Positions 27,816 to 37,485 are shown, numbered from the stretch's first letter. The stretch: DNA of 64,000 nucleotides from Vallitalea sp. (GCA_025210515.1 JAOARM010000004.1:1-64000), one strand, 5' to 3'. The notes: a model not told the origin generated them from the letters alone. Numbers and translations are program-made.

Positions 27816-29945
27816 ATGTTAAAAAAAGCGAGAAGTATTTTAAAAAAGATATATGGTTATGATGAGTATAAAAATGGACAAGAAGAAGCAATAAGTAGTA
27901 TTCTTAATGGAAAAGATACTGTTATCATAATGCCTACTGGTGGTGGAAAATCTATATGTTATCAAATACCAGCATTAATTTTTGATGGTATAACAATTGT
28001 TATATCTCCTCTTATATCTTTGATGAAAGACCAAGTAGACGCATTAAAAGCTAATGGTATCAGTGCCACATATATTAATAGTACCTTATCATATGTGCAA
28101 ATTGAAGATAGAATAAGAGACATTTCTGAAAATATGTATAAGATAGTATATCTAGCACCTGAAAGATTAGAAACTAGTATAATTGATAGAATTACATATA
28201 ATAATACCATATCTTTAATTGCAGTTGATGAAGCTCACTGTGTATCTGCGTGGGGACATGATTTTAGACCTAGCTACATGATTATTAGAGAATTCATTAA
28301 TAGATTAGAAAATAGACCAATAGTAGCTGCGTTAACAGCAACAGCAACTACCAAAGTTCTTGAAGATATAATTAATCAATTAAATCTTCAAAATCCCAAT
28401 GTATATAGAAATGGATACGATAGAAGTAATCTTACGTTCTCTGTATTAAAAGGAGTTAATAAAATTAATTTTGTTCTAGATTATACAACAAAACACAAAG
28501 ATGAAGCAGGAATTATATATGTAGGAACTAGAAAAGATACAGAAAAACTATGTGCTTTGTTACAGAAAAACAATATTAATGCAGGAATGTATCATGCAGG
28601 TCTAACTGCTCAAGAAAGAAAAGACAATCAAGATAAGTTTATATATGATGATTATGATGTAATGGTTGCTACAAATGCATTTGGAATGGGAATAGATAAG
28701 TCTAATGTACGTTATGTTATCCATTATAATATGCCAGAAAACATAGAAGCTTATTATCAAGAAGCAGGACGTGGAGGTAGAGATGGGCTTAATTCTAGCT
28801 GTATTTTACTTTTCTCACCAGGAGATGTTCAACTTAGACGATATTTAATTGAACAATCGGAAGAGTTAGATGATAATAGGAAAAGATTAAAATATGAGAA
28901 GTTACAACAAATGACTCAATATTGTCATGGTACTACATGTCTTAGAAAGTATATTCTTGAATATTTTGGTGAAGAAGATATTCCATCTAAGTGCAATAAT
29001 TGTAGTAATTGTGATGATAATATTAAGAAAGAAGATATTACAATACAGGCACAGAAAATATTATCATGTGTAGTTAGAATGAAAGAAAGATTTGGTACAA
29101 CAATTATTGCTGAAGTTTTAAAAGGTTCAAAAAATAAAAAAGTGCTGAATTTTGGATTCGATAGTTTATCAACTTATGGAATTATGTCAGAGTATACAAT
29201 TAATGAAATAAAAGATATGATTAATTTATTAATTGCAGAAAGATATATCAGAATGACTAATGATGAATTTCCTGTAGTTAAACTGGAGCAAAGAGCAATA
29301 GCTGTACTGAAAAGTAAAGAAAAAGTATATAGAAATGTAATAGAAAATGAGGAAATACAAGTTAAACAAGAATTATTTGACAGATTAAGAAAACTAAGAA
29401 GAACTATTGCATCAGAAGAAAATATTCCACCTTATGTAGTTTTTAGTGATGCTACTTTAACAGAATTAAGTACAAAATATCCAACTAATAAATTCGCCAT
29501 GTTAAGTATAAAAGGTATAGGAGAGAAAAAGTATCAACAGTATGGTGAACAGTTTATGGATATTATTAATATATATGTTGAAGAAAATAATCTCTCAGTT
29601 GAATCATTTGATTATTCCACTAATGTAAATAATAAATCTAATAAAAAAGTTAAGGAACCTTCCTGTATTATTACTGCTAAATTATATAATGAATTAGGTG
29701 ATATACAAAAAGTTGCTATAGAAAGAGGACTCAAAATAAGAACTATAGAAAATCATATATTTGAAGCGTATACTAGTGGGTTTGATATTGATATAGATAG
29801 TTTTATTCCTGAAGACCAAGAAATAATTATTAAAAATGCCATAGATGAATTAGGAATATCAAGATTAAGATTAATTAAAGATGCTTTACCTGATAATGTA
29901 ACTTATAATGCTATTAAAGCTGTTATAGCAAAGATGGATATGTAA
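27816..29945 (+). CDS. recQ: ATP-dependent DNA helicase RecQ
   Basis: 3'-5' DNA helicase for recombination and fork repair. Domains in order: DEAD helicase with Walker A MPTGGGKSICYQ and VDEAHCVSAWGHDFR; helicase C with AFGMGIDKSNVRYVIH and the QEAGRGGRDG motif; zinc site CLRKYILEYF...CNNCSNC; RQC; HRDC (about 510-590); and a C-terminal helical domain (about 625-709). ATG 27816 is chosen because AAGGG lies 9 bases before it; the ATG at 27807 abuts that site. Confidence 0.95.
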   Translation: MLKKARSILKKIYGYDEYKNGQEEAISSILNGKDTVIIMPTGGGKSICYQIPALIFDGITIVISPLISLMKDQVDALKANGISATYINSTLSYVQIEDRIRDISENMYKIVYLAPERLETSIIDRITYNNTISLIAVDEAHCVSAWGHDFRPSYMIIREFINRLENRPIVAALTATATTKVLEDIINQLNLQNPNVYRNGYDRSNLTFSVLKGVNKINFVLDYTTKHKDEAGIIYVGTRKDTEKLCALLQKNNINAGMYHAGLTAQERKDNQDKFIYDDYDVMVATNAFGMGIDKSNVRYVIHYNMPENIEAYYQEAGRGGRDGLNSSCILLFSPGDVQLRRYLIEQSEELDDNRKRLKYEKLQQMTQYCHGTTCLRKYILEYFGEEDIPSKCNNCSNCDDNIKKEDITIQAQKILSCVVRMKERFGTTIIAEVLKGSKNKKVLNFGFDSLSTYGIMSEYTINEIKDMINLLIAERYIRMTNDEFPVVKLEQRAIAVLKSKEKVYRNVIENEEIQVKQELFDRLRKLRRTIASEENIPPYVVFSDATLTELSTKYPTNKFAMLSIKGIGEKKYQQYGEQFMDIINIYVEENNLSVESFDYSTNVNNKSNKKVKEPSCIITAKLYNELGDIQKVAIERGLKIRTIENHIFEAYTSGFDIDIDSFIPEDQEIIIKNAIDELGISRLRLIKDALPDNVTYNAIKAVIAKMDM

Positions 29946-30059
29946 ACTAGAATTTGAATCTAATAGCAGTATTATCAAACACTTATCATTTCTTCTCACA
30001 ATTTCACATATTTTCATGATAATTCTTCCATATTTTATTTGTATACTAAACTCATAGTT

Positions 30060-30148
30060 AAGGTAATATCTGTTGAAGCTTATACACAATATATAAAGCA
30101 CAAAATGCTGAATTATATATCGTGTATAAAGCAACAGATATCTTAATT
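30060..30148. repeat. Long near-perfect inverted repeat before the SHOCT-like gene
   Basis: Left arm about 30064-30096 and right arm 30113-30146 pair through ATATCTGTTG, TTATACAC and ATATATAA blocks with one small bulge and a 16-nt loop. No T tract follows, so it is not an ordinary terminator. It ends about 30 bases before the ATG. Confidence 0.7.
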
Positions 30149-30179
30149 AAATAATTAAAAAAATATGGAGGTTATTATT

Positions 30180-31025
30180 ATGATGAGAAGAAAATTGGTA
30201 GCATTAGGATTAGGAGCTATATTATCTGCAAATTTATTATTACCTGTTATGGCAAATGAGCCTGTACAAGATACACAAAAAAGTAATTCACGATTAGAGA
30301 TACTTGATAAAGCATTTGAAGAAGGTAAAATTAATGAAGATATCTATGAAAAATTAAAAGAAAGAAGAGATGGATTCCAAGAAAAAAGAGAAGGATTTAA
30401 AGAAAGAAGAGAAGATTTTAAAGATAAGTTAGGTGATTTAAGAGATAAAAAAGAAGAAAGAAACAAGAAAGAGCCAATGACTAAGGAACAACACTTGGAA
30501 AGATTACAAGAACACTTAGAAGCCGTTGAAGAAAAGTATGAAGAAGGAAATATTGAACAAGAAAAATATAATGATATAAAAGAAAAAATACTTGCTGCAA
30601 TTGAAGCTGTTGAAAATGGTGAAAGACCTAACTTAGGACATAGAGAGCCTTTAACACAAGAACAAATGTTAGAGAGATTAAATGAAAAGCTAACAAAAAT
30701 AGAAGAACATAAAAATGATGGTGAAATAGACGAAGAAAAATATGAACAAATAAAAGAACACATAATGGAACTGATTGAAAAAGTAGAAAATGGTGAAAAG
30801 ATTAAATTAGGTAAACATAAAGGTTCACATGATAAAAAAAGACCATTTAATATTAAACAATGTTTTGACTTCATGAGTTTATCACAAGAAGAGAAACTAG
30901 AATTATTAAATAATAAAATGTCTAAATTAGAAGAAGCATTAAGCGAAGGCAAAATAGAACAAGAAAAATATGAAGTAGTAAAAGAACAAATAGAGATAGT
31001 TATTGAAAAGATTCAAAGCAATTAA
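30180..31025 (+). CDS. Secreted protein with four SHOCT-like helical repeats
   Basis: A signal peptide (cleavage predicted after PVMA) is followed by a charged, all-helical protein with four related units at about residues 33-60, 108-147, 170-208 and 238-280. Each has the form KLxxLEExxxEGxIxxEKYExxKExI, the pattern of SHOCT short helical hairpins. A Lys/Glu/Arg-rich stretch (about 60-105) lies after unit 1. GGAGG sits 8 bases before ATG 30180. It lies beside an OmpR-type two-component system, which may regulate it; the function is unknown. Confidence 0.7.
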   Translation: MMRRKLVALGLGAILSANLLLPVMANEPVQDTQKSNSRLEILDKAFEEGKINEDIYEKLKERRDGFQEKREGFKERREDFKDKLGDLRDKKEERNKKEPMTKEQHLERLQEHLEAVEEKYEEGNIEQEKYNDIKEKILAAIEAVENGERPNLGHREPLTQEQMLERLNEKLTKIEEHKNDGEIDEEKYEQIKEHIMELIEKVENGEKIKLGKHKGSHDKKRPFNIKQCFDFMSLSQEEKLELLNNKMSKLEEALSEGKIEQEKYEVVKEQIEIVIEKIQSN

Positions 31026-31173
31026 GCATAATTTATAATTGTTATAGATAAATTAATAGGTAAAACTACAAATAAATATAATTAGCTCTTTAAAATAGCT
31101 TAATATAATATATAATGTATTTAGAAGTTATTTATAGTAATAAGCTACAGGGGCTATTGTAAGAAGTTATATA

Positions 31174-31213
31174 GAATAGACCCTTAAACGTGATTAGTTT
31201 GATGGGTCTATTT
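31174..31213 (+). terminator. Hairpin between the SHOCT-like gene and the response regulator
   Basis: GAATAGACCC (31174-31183) pairs with GGGTCTATTT (31204-31213) around a 20-nt loop. The T run is weak, so it may be an inefficient terminator or a leader hairpin. Confidence 0.4.
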
Positions 31214-31239
31214 AGATGCTTATGAAAAGGAGAGTCATT

Positions 31240-31905
31240 ATGTATAATATTTACTTAGTAGAAGATGAAAAAAATCTTAATGATATACTTACGTTTTATT
31301 TAAAAAATGAAGGATATATGGTTAAAAGCTTTATTAATGGATTAGATGCACAAAAATGCATTAAAGAAGATATTCATCTATGGATACTTGATATCATGCT
31401 GCCTGATATTGATGGTTACGAGCTAATAAAACAAATAAAAGAAAATAATGACAATACTCCAGTTATTTTCATTTCAGCTAGAGATAAAGACCTTGATATT
31501 ATTACTGGGTTACAGATGGGCAGTGATGATTATATTGCGAAGCCATTTTTACCAATGGAATTAGTTATTAGAACTAAAAAATTACTTTCTAGAGTGTATA
31601 AATTAGACTCTCCAACAAAAGTATTATTAAATAATCAATATACTATAGATTATAACAAAAGGATGGTATTTGAAGAAGAAGAACCTATAGAACTAACATC
31701 AAGAGAATTTGATTTTTTACACACAGTAATTCAGAATAAAAATAATGCTATGTCAAGAGATTATTTACTTAATAATATATGGGGAGAAGATTACTTTGGA
31801 AGTGATAGAGTAGTTGATGATTTAGTAAGAAGAGTAAGAAAGAAATTACCAAAGCTTAGAATAGAGACTATATATGGCTATGGATATAGGTGGTGTGATA
31901 AGTGA
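31240..31905 (+). CDS. OmpR-family response regulator
   Basis: Receiver domain with phospho-acceptor Asp51 (LWILDIMLPD), acidic pocket VEDE and conserved Lys in IAKPF, joined to an OmpR/PhoB winged helix (LTSREFDFLH, VVDDLVRRVRKK, IETIYGYGYRW). 221 residues. ATG 31240 has AGGAGA upstream; an earlier in-frame ATG at 31216 gives a non-family extension. The kinase gene overlaps its stop codon (GTGA). Confidence 0.92.
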   Translation: MYNIYLVEDEKNLNDILTFYLKNEGYMVKSFINGLDAQKCIKEDIHLWILDIMLPDIDGYELIKQIKENNDNTPVIFISARDKDLDIITGLQMGSDDYIAKPFLPMELVIRTKKLLSRVYKLDSPTKVLLNNQYTIDYNKRMVFEEEEPIELTSREFDFLHTVIQNKNNAMSRDYLLNNIWGEDYFGSDRVVDDLVRRVRKKLPKLRIETIYGYGYRWCDK

Positions 31906-33245
31906 GAACTAAGTCACTAAACTATAAAATAATGGTAGCATTTGGAATTGTTATTTTACTATTTGCTGTCATTACGTATACATTGTTAATCGAGTCATTT
32001 CATAATTACTATTATGAAGATATATACAGAGTGCTAGAAGACAATGATAGTAAGAACAAAGTTATAACTAACGTTGACGAGTTTATATATAATGAAGATG
32101 ATAATAGAAGTATTGAATATTTGTATTGGGTTAGATTAAAAGAACAAATAGTAAGAAAGACTGGTAAACATTCTAGTAATTTATCACAAGATATCATAAG
32201 ACAAATCGAACATCAGATTAATATACAAGTAAAACCTTCAAAACGCTACATAATTGAAATTGATGGTAGAAAAATGTTTTATGTAATTACTAGACATCCT
32301 TTAGATAGAAGAAATATTAGAAAAGGTAGTTTGTATAAGGTTGCATTAAGATGGGAACCTGTTGATAATATTTTGCAGAAACAGTTATTTAATCAGTTGG
32401 GAGTTGGCTTAGTAATAGCTATGTTAGCCATGCTAGCTGTGTTCTTCTTCTTATCTAGCTATATAACAAGACCATTAATTCAATTAACAAATAATGTTAA
32501 AAGAATTTCTAAGAGAAAATTTGATAAACCTATAGTAATTAATAGAAAAGATGAAATTGGTTTTTTAGCTAATACAATAGAGGATATGAGAAAAGAACTA
32601 TTAAGTTATGATGAAGAACAGAAATTAAAACTTCATTCTATTTCACATGAATTAAAGACTCCAATTATGGTTGTACAAAGCTATATAGATGCAATGAAAA
32701 AAGGATTATATCCAAAAGGTACTCAAGAAGCATCATTAAATATTATTGAAGAAGAATGCAATAGATTACAAAAGCTTGTTCTTGATTTATTATATATTCA
32801 ACGATTAGATTATTATGATAGTGAAATCAAAAACAAAGATAAAATTAATCTAAAAGAAGTCATACAAGAAGTAATAAATAATCTAGTATTTAAAATAGAA
32901 GATATTTCTGTCAATCTTAATTTAGATAACATTATAATTATTGGAGATTATAATCAGTTAAAAATAGTTATAGAAAATTTAATGAGTAATCAAATAAGAT
33001 ATGCACATTCAACTATAACCATAACATTAAAAAAAGAGAATAAACATATATACTTAGAATTTTATAATGATGGTGAACCTCTAGAAAATAATGATGAAAT
33101 ATTTAATATGTTCAAAAAAGGAAAAAAAGGACAAAGTGGTTTAGGGCTTTATATTGTAAAAAGATTATTGACTATTAATAATGGTAGTATAAAAGCATTT
33201 AATGATAATGATGGAGTATATTTTTTAATAACGTGGAATATATAA
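31902..33245 (+). CDS. HAMP-containing sensor histidine kinase
   Basis: Partner of the response regulator upstream. Two membrane helices (about 10-30 and 166-186) flank a 135-residue extracellular sensor. HAMP (about 187-240), HisKA with phospho-His249 (SISHELKTPI), and HATPase with N-box ENLMSNQIRYAH and G2 box GQSGLGLYIVKRLL follow. It starts at GTG 31902, inside the regulator's stop codon. The signal is unknown; the neighbouring secreted SHOCT-like protein suggests an envelope role. Confidence 0.92.
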   Translation: MRTKSLNYKIMVAFGIVILLFAVITYTLLIESFHNYYYEDIYRVLEDNDSKNKVITNVDEFIYNEDDNRSIEYLYWVRLKEQIVRKTGKHSSNLSQDIIRQIEHQINIQVKPSKRYIIEIDGRKMFYVITRHPLDRRNIRKGSLYKVALRWEPVDNILQKQLFNQLGVGLVIAMLAMLAVFFFLSSYITRPLIQLTNNVKRISKRKFDKPIVINRKDEIGFLANTIEDMRKELLSYDEEQKLKLHSISHELKTPIMVVQSYIDAMKKGLYPKGTQEASLNIIEEECNRLQKLVLDLLYIQRLDYYDSEIKNKDKINLKEVIQEVINNLVFKIEDISVNLNLDNIIIIGDYNQLKIVIENLMSNQIRYAHSTITITLKKENKHIYLEFYNDGEPLENNDEIFNMFKKGKKGQSGLGLYIVKRLLTINNGSIKAFNDNDGVYFLITWNI

Positions 33246-33297
33246 TTTTTACTAGATTTAGAAATAAATAATTTAATTAACATAAAAACAATAATAA

Positions 33298-33338
33298 AAA
33301 GAGTAAATGTAAGGTAAGCAGTTACATTTACTCTTTTA
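33298..33338. terminator. Terminator after the histidine kinase
   Basis: AAAGAGTAAATGTAA pairs with TTACATTTACTCTTT around a GGTAAGCAG loop, with A and T tracts on both sides. Confidence 0.85.
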
Positions 33339-33457
33339 GAAATTTTTATTTAACGAATATTAAATTGTATTATTCGTTATAGGCAAAAATCTATTGATTA
33401 AAACTAGTATATTGGGTACTTTATACTAATTTATTAACTTAACAATGTGTAATTATT

Positions 33458-33612
33458 AACTTATAACTACCTTATCTTGATTGATGGATTGTATTATAAG
33501 GTTCAAATTAATTAGATGGGTAACATTCATCCAAGTATATATTAATTTTAAGGAGTTATACTGTACAAATTGAATTCTTATAAATTTAATAAAGTATAGG
33601 TAGTTATAAGTT
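33458..33612. repeat. 155-bp segment bounded by a 15-bp perfect inverted repeat
   Basis: AACTTATAACTACCT (33458-33472) and AGGTAGTTATAAGTT (33598-33612) are exact reverse complements. The interior has no ORF and one weak hairpin. It could be a short MITE-like element or a structured RNA; I cannot see target duplications. Confidence 0.5.
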
Positions 33613-33884
33613 GATATCTTTTAATAATATCAAATACCAAATATATAAAATAGTAGAGATTGTTAATTATTAAACGAACAAATGTTATAGTAGAAATTAC
33701 TAAATAATTTAATAATAGCATTGTCTAATAATATAAACTACGGGATTTCATATATTGACTTTTTATGTCGCATTGGATATTATGTAAATATTATAATATG
33801 AAAATCAAAATAAAACTAACACTATATTCAAAAAAATACTATTTATTTTGAATATAGTTGACAAACAATTAACGAGGTGTTTAC

Positions 33885-34718
33885 ATGGATGACTTTAATC
33901 CAAGAGATTATCATGGGCTAGAGACGAATTTCATTAGAATATTATATTATGATTTACCTAAGTATTTTATAGTTGATTATAATTCACAAAATAATATAGC
34001 ATTCTGTACTATTATAGATGGGAAGAACCATATATTATTTAATAAGTATGGAATTAGCTATGATAATGATAAATATGCATTATTATCATATAATTCTAAT
34101 GTTCAAATGAAAATGGATATTAAAACAAAGGGATTAATTATTGAGTTAAAACAGGAATTAATTAATACTGTAATGAATAAAGTTCAGATTGAATCTATAT
34201 ACGATGAAAATTATAACGATACTTATTGCTTGGGGGATAATTCACAGCTTATACGTGAAGATGTAAAAGATATAATAGAAGCTTCAAGTAGTAAACAAAG
34301 TAACAAAGTTTTCCTTATTGATTTATATGCACAAAAACTTGTATATGATCTATTAAAAGACAAAAAAACATTACCAATAATTAATACAGATACTAATCAC
34401 CCCATAAATATTGCAATTAATTATATTAATGAAAATATAGAAGATATGATAAACATAAGAGAAATAGCTAAACAATTACATATGTCTGAATCTAATTTTT
34501 CCTATATGTTTAAGAAGATAAAAGGAATAAAACCTAGCGATTATATTAAAAATAAGAAGCTTGAACTAGCAAAAGAATATCTTAGAAGAGAATCTGTCAC
34601 AGATGTAGCATTTAATCTTGGTTATGCCAATATTTCATATTTTATTAAATTATTTAAGATTAAGTATAAGATGACCCCGAAACAATATAAAATGACCCAT
34701 TACGACAAAAAAGGCTAA
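33885..34718 (+). CDS. AraC-family transcriptional regulator
   Basis: The C-terminal 100 residues carry the double helix-turn-helix of AraC/XylS proteins (INIREIAKQLHMSESNFSYMFKK, DVAFNLGYANISYFIKLFK). The N-terminal 170 residues form a probable cupin-like sensor domain. 277 residues. GAGGTG site before the ATG. Neighbours are a two-component system and mgtC, so the target is unclear; it is about 2 kb upstream of the sulfatase block and may control it (weak inference). Confidence 0.85.
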   Translation: MDDFNPRDYHGLETNFIRILYYDLPKYFIVDYNSQNNIAFCTIIDGKNHILFNKYGISYDNDKYALLSYNSNVQMKMDIKTKGLIIELKQELINTVMNKVQIESIYDENYNDTYCLGDNSQLIREDVKDIIEASSSKQSNKVFLIDLYAQKLVYDLLKDKKTLPIINTDTNHPINIAINYINENIEDMINIREIAKQLHMSESNFSYMFKKIKGIKPSDYIKNKKLELAKEYLRRESVTDVAFNLGYANISYFIKLFKIKYKMTPKQYKMTHYDKKG

Positions 34719-34824
34719 AGTTATAGTTTATTAGTGTTTTTACTAATATTGTATATTGAAAAAATGTAAAAATAGTATATAATAGAGTACACGTAAAAAC
34801 AGAGTTTAGTGTATGATAATTTAA

Positions 34825-34860
34825 CTAAATATATTAGAAGGAAATAACTAATATATTTAG
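34825..34860 (+). other. Perfect hairpin in the mgtC leader
   Basis: CTAAATATATTAG (34825-34837) and CTAATATATTTAG (34848-34860) are perfect 13-bp arms with a 10-nt loop, ending 28 bases before the mgtC start. No T tract follows, so a regulatory leader structure or an operator is more likely than a terminator. Confidence 0.45.
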
Positions 34861-34888
34861 AATACAATAAATAGAAAAGGGTGACATA

Positions 34889-35611
34889 ATGCAAGAATAT
34901 GAAATATTAATTAGGTTGGTAATAGCTATTGCAGTAGGAGGATTGATTGGTTATGAACGTCAACTTACTAATAGACCAGCAGGATTTAGAACACATATAT
35001 TAGTATGTGTAGGAGCTGCTGTTGTATCAATGATTCAAATTGAAACAATTGAGCAAACAAAAGAGATGATTTTACTTAATCCAGTGTTAGCTAATTCACT
35101 AAAAGCTGATATAGGTAGAATGGGAGCTCAAGTTATTACAGGGGTAGGTTTCCTTGGAGCCGGAACAATTATTAGAGAAAAAGGGTTAGTAAAAGGATTA
35201 ACTACTGCGGCTTCTGTTTGGGTAGTTGCTTGTATAGGTTTAGCTGTAGGACTTGGAATGTATTTTATAACAGTAGCAGCAACAGTTGGTGTATTCGCAT
35301 CATTAGTTATACTTAAAAAAGTAGAAGATAAATTTATTGATAAAGTTCAAGCTATTGATATTGATATTGAGTACATAGATAAAGAGTTTACTAAAAAAAT
35401 GCAAAAGTATTTTAATATGAAAAATATTACTGTAACTAATATTAAATTTATTAATAATGATAACAACCTAGATGAAGTTGCTGCAACAAAAGAGGAAGCT
35501 GTAAATATTAGATCTATATATACGTTAGAAGTACCAAAATATATAACGGGAACTAGAGTTGTTCAAGATTTGTGTAGAAAAAAAGGTGTAGTACAAGTAA
35601 AACTTGTATAA
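34889..35611 (+). CDS. mgtC: MgtC/SapB-family membrane protein
   Basis: Membrane protein of the MgtC family. The conserved N-terminal half is complete (GGLIGYERQLTNRPAGFRTHILVCVGAA, RMGAQVITGVGFLGAGTI, GLTTAASVWVVACIGLAVGLG) with about five helices. A soluble C-terminal ACT-like domain of about 90 residues follows. In pathogens MgtC modulates the F1Fo ATPase under magnesium limitation; in free-living anaerobes the role is less clear. AAGGGTG site before the ATG. Apparently monocistronic. Confidence 0.88.
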   Translation: MQEYEILIRLVIAIAVGGLIGYERQLTNRPAGFRTHILVCVGAAVVSMIQIETIEQTKEMILLNPVLANSLKADIGRMGAQVITGVGFLGAGTIIREKGLVKGLTTAASVWVVACIGLAVGLGMYFITVAATVGVFASLVILKKVEDKFIDKVQAIDIDIEYIDKEFTKKMQKYFNMKNITVTNIKFINNDNNLDEVAATKEEAVNIRSIYTLEVPKYITGTRVVQDLCRKKGVVQVKLV

Positions 35612-35671
35612 TTAACTCCAAATTAAATTGGGGCTGTATCTTAAATATATTTTTCTTGAGATGCATACTTT

Positions 35672-35775
35672 GAAAGATAGACTAGATTTAGCTATTTGTA
35701 CCTTTAAACGTACTGTTTAAAGGGTAAGTGCGATGCCATCATGGCTTGCTTAAGGCTAAACCTAGTCTATCTTTC
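35672..35775. repeat. Structured intergenic repeat, copy 3 (divergent outer stem)
   Basis: A 21-bp outer stem (35672-35692 with 35755-35775, one mismatch) encloses two hairpins: CCTTTAAAC-GTACT-GTTTAAAGG (35701-35723) and GCCAT-C-ATGGC (35735-35745). Read on the minus strand, the order short hairpin then long hairpin, and the long loop AAAC-AGTAC-GTTT, match the copies at 691 and 54091 (loops AGGAC and ATGGAC). The outer stem sequence differs while pairing is kept. Confidence 0.65.
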
Positions 35776-35903
35776 TATATATTGGCATTAATAATATATT
35801 ATGAAATAGATCAATTATTAAAATATAGATTATAGAAGGTAATTAAATAGTATAAATTAATGTGTACAAATTTTATTTTATACCTTGTATAGAAAACGGA
35901 TAT

Positions 35904-35920
35904 ATTTTAATATTGAAAAT
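35904..35920. promoter_or_regulatory. Operator-like palindrome, site 1 (sulfatase 1)
   Basis: ATTTTAATATTGAAAAT, one base off a perfect ATTTTCA-N3-TGAAAAT. It lies 65 bases before the first sulfatase gene. Related sites are at 37598, 41021 and 46083. Confidence 0.45.
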
Positions 35921-35985
35921 AATAAGAGAGTGTGATAGTATTAGGATATAATTTCTATATGAAAAAATGTAATGGAGGAGAAATA

Positions 35986-37416
35986 ATGAAAAAAGAACCT
36001 AATATAATCTTGATTTTAACAGATCAATGGAGAGGTGATTGTATTGGTGCCTTAGGTAACAAGAAGATACAAACACCTTTTTTAGATGAAATGACATTAA
36101 ATAGCGTTGTTTTTGAAAAGGCTTATAGTCCCTCACCTGTATGTGTTCCAGCTAGAGCATGTCTTGTAACAGGAAAAAAACCATCTTCTACTGGTTTTTT
36201 TGGAAATGATTTTAGTATTAAGTGGGATTACCAAAACACTTTAATGCAAGTGTTAAGAGATAATGGATATCAAACTATTAATGTTGGGAAAAATCATTTT
36301 GAACCTCAAAGAAATGCATTAGGTTTTGAGATTAATAAACTATATGAAACACAAAATGCTAATGATGAATATAAATTACCAAGTGATTATCATTTGTGGT
36401 TAGAAAAGGAAACTGGTGGAAAAGTTATTGATACTGCTAAAATGCATGAGAATAATAACAGAGTTGTGTTCCCATGGGATGCTGAAAGTAGATTACATCC
36501 AACTGAATGGACTTTGAGAGAGTCTCTAGAGCAAATTGAAAGAAGAGATCCAACAAGACCATTTTATTTACAAATGAGTTTCCATAGACCTCATCCACCA
36601 CTAGATCCACCAAAATTTTATTATGATTTATATAAAGATGTTGAATTTGAAGATGTACCTGTAGGTGAGTGGGCTCCTCAATTTGACGATGATTCATATG
36701 CAACTAACCCATTCGAAGGTAAAATAGAAACAAAAGCATTAGAAAGAGCCAAAAAAGGATATTATGGATCTATTAGTCATATTGACTCACAAATAGGTAA
36801 ACTTCTAATATGGTTAAGAAGAAGAGGTATATTAGAAGATACTATAATCATGTTTACATCAGATCATGGTGAGATGATGGGAGATCATAATATGTTTAGA
36901 AAAGGAGCAGCTTTCGAAGGATCTGCGAGAGTTCCATTTATCGTTAGAGCTCCAAAAGATAAAGGATATAATATTAATAGCCGTAACAAAGTACCAGTAA
37001 ATCTATGCGATATTATGCCTACTGTATTAGATATTGCAGGAATTGAAATACCTAGTGAAGTTGAAGGAGAAAGTCTAAAACCTGTATTAATGGGAGAAAA
37101 GTTTGAACATAGAAAATATGTACATGGTGAAAACTATAGAAAAGGCTTAAATAGAGGCTGGAACTTCATTGTAAACGAAAGATATAAATATGTTTGGGAT
37201 TCATATTCAGGACTAGAATTATTCTTTGATTTAGATAATGATAAAAAAGAATTAAATAATCTAATTAACAATGAAGAGTATAGCTCTTTAATTAATCAGT
37301 TTAAGACATATCTAATAGAAGAATTAAGTAAAAGACCAAGTGATGGATTTGTTGAAAATAATGAATTAGTTAAAGGAAAATTATTACCACCATATAGGAA
37401 ATTAACTAAAGAGTAG
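35986..37416 (+). CDS. Cytosolic Cys-type sulfatase (alkaline phosphatase superfamily)
   Basis: Hydrolyses a sulfate ester. The formylglycine motif is Cys53-V-P-A-Arg57 followed by ACLVTGKKP, metal ligand Asp13 is in LTDQWRGD, and the TSDHGEMMGDH segment supplies the second pair of metal ligands. A Cys-type site needs an anaerobic sulfatase-maturing enzyme, whose gene is not in the window. There is no signal peptide, so desulfation occurs inside the cell. ATG 35986 follows GGAGGAG. 476 residues. It heads the catabolic block; the S1 subfamily and substrate cannot be read from motifs alone. Confidence 0.9.
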   Translation: MKKEPNIILILTDQWRGDCIGALGNKKIQTPFLDEMTLNSVVFEKAYSPSPVCVPARACLVTGKKPSSTGFFGNDFSIKWDYQNTLMQVLRDNGYQTINVGKNHFEPQRNALGFEINKLYETQNANDEYKLPSDYHLWLEKETGGKVIDTAKMHENNNRVVFPWDAESRLHPTEWTLRESLEQIERRDPTRPFYLQMSFHRPHPPLDPPKFYYDLYKDVEFEDVPVGEWAPQFDDDSYATNPFEGKIETKALERAKKGYYGSISHIDSQIGKLLIWLRRRGILEDTIIMFTSDHGEMMGDHNMFRKGAAFEGSARVPFIVRAPKDKGYNINSRNKVPVNLCDIMPTVLDIAGIEIPSEVEGESLKPVLMGEKFEHRKYVHGENYRKGLNRGWNFIVNERYKYVWDSYSGLELFFDLDNDKKELNNLINNEEYSSLINQFKTYLIEELSKRPSDGFVENNELVKGKLLPPYRKLTKE

Positions 37417-37485
37417 TAATAATTAATATTAATTTCATTTTAAAAGTATTATATTGTAAATATATATTTGATATTGGGAAATACT

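Larger units (their letters stand above)
33246..33884. other. 639-bp intergenic region with terminator and long-range inverted repeat
   Basis: After the kinase stop comes the terminator at 33298-33338 and a second small hairpin (ACGAATA with TATTCGT, about 33354-33379). A 15-bp perfect inverted repeat at 33458-33472 and 33598-33612 is listed separately. The remainder to the AraC gene is AT-rich; a TTGACA at 33859-33864 just before the AraC start may be a -35 box. I see no gene. Confidence 0.5.
35612..35985. other. Intergenic region holding structured repeat copy 3 and an operator-like palindrome
   Basis: 374 bases without a gene. Contents: a small CCAAATTAAATTGG hairpin after mgtC, the structured repeat at 35672-35775, and the palindrome at 35904-35920 upstream of the first sulfatase. 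Confidence 0.6.

Noticed and set aside
30344..30952. Long open frame on the minus strand inside the SHOCT-like gene
   Set aside because: It is Ser/Phe/Cys-rich low complexity, produced by the Lys/Glu-rich codons of the real gene opposite, and has no ribosome binding site.
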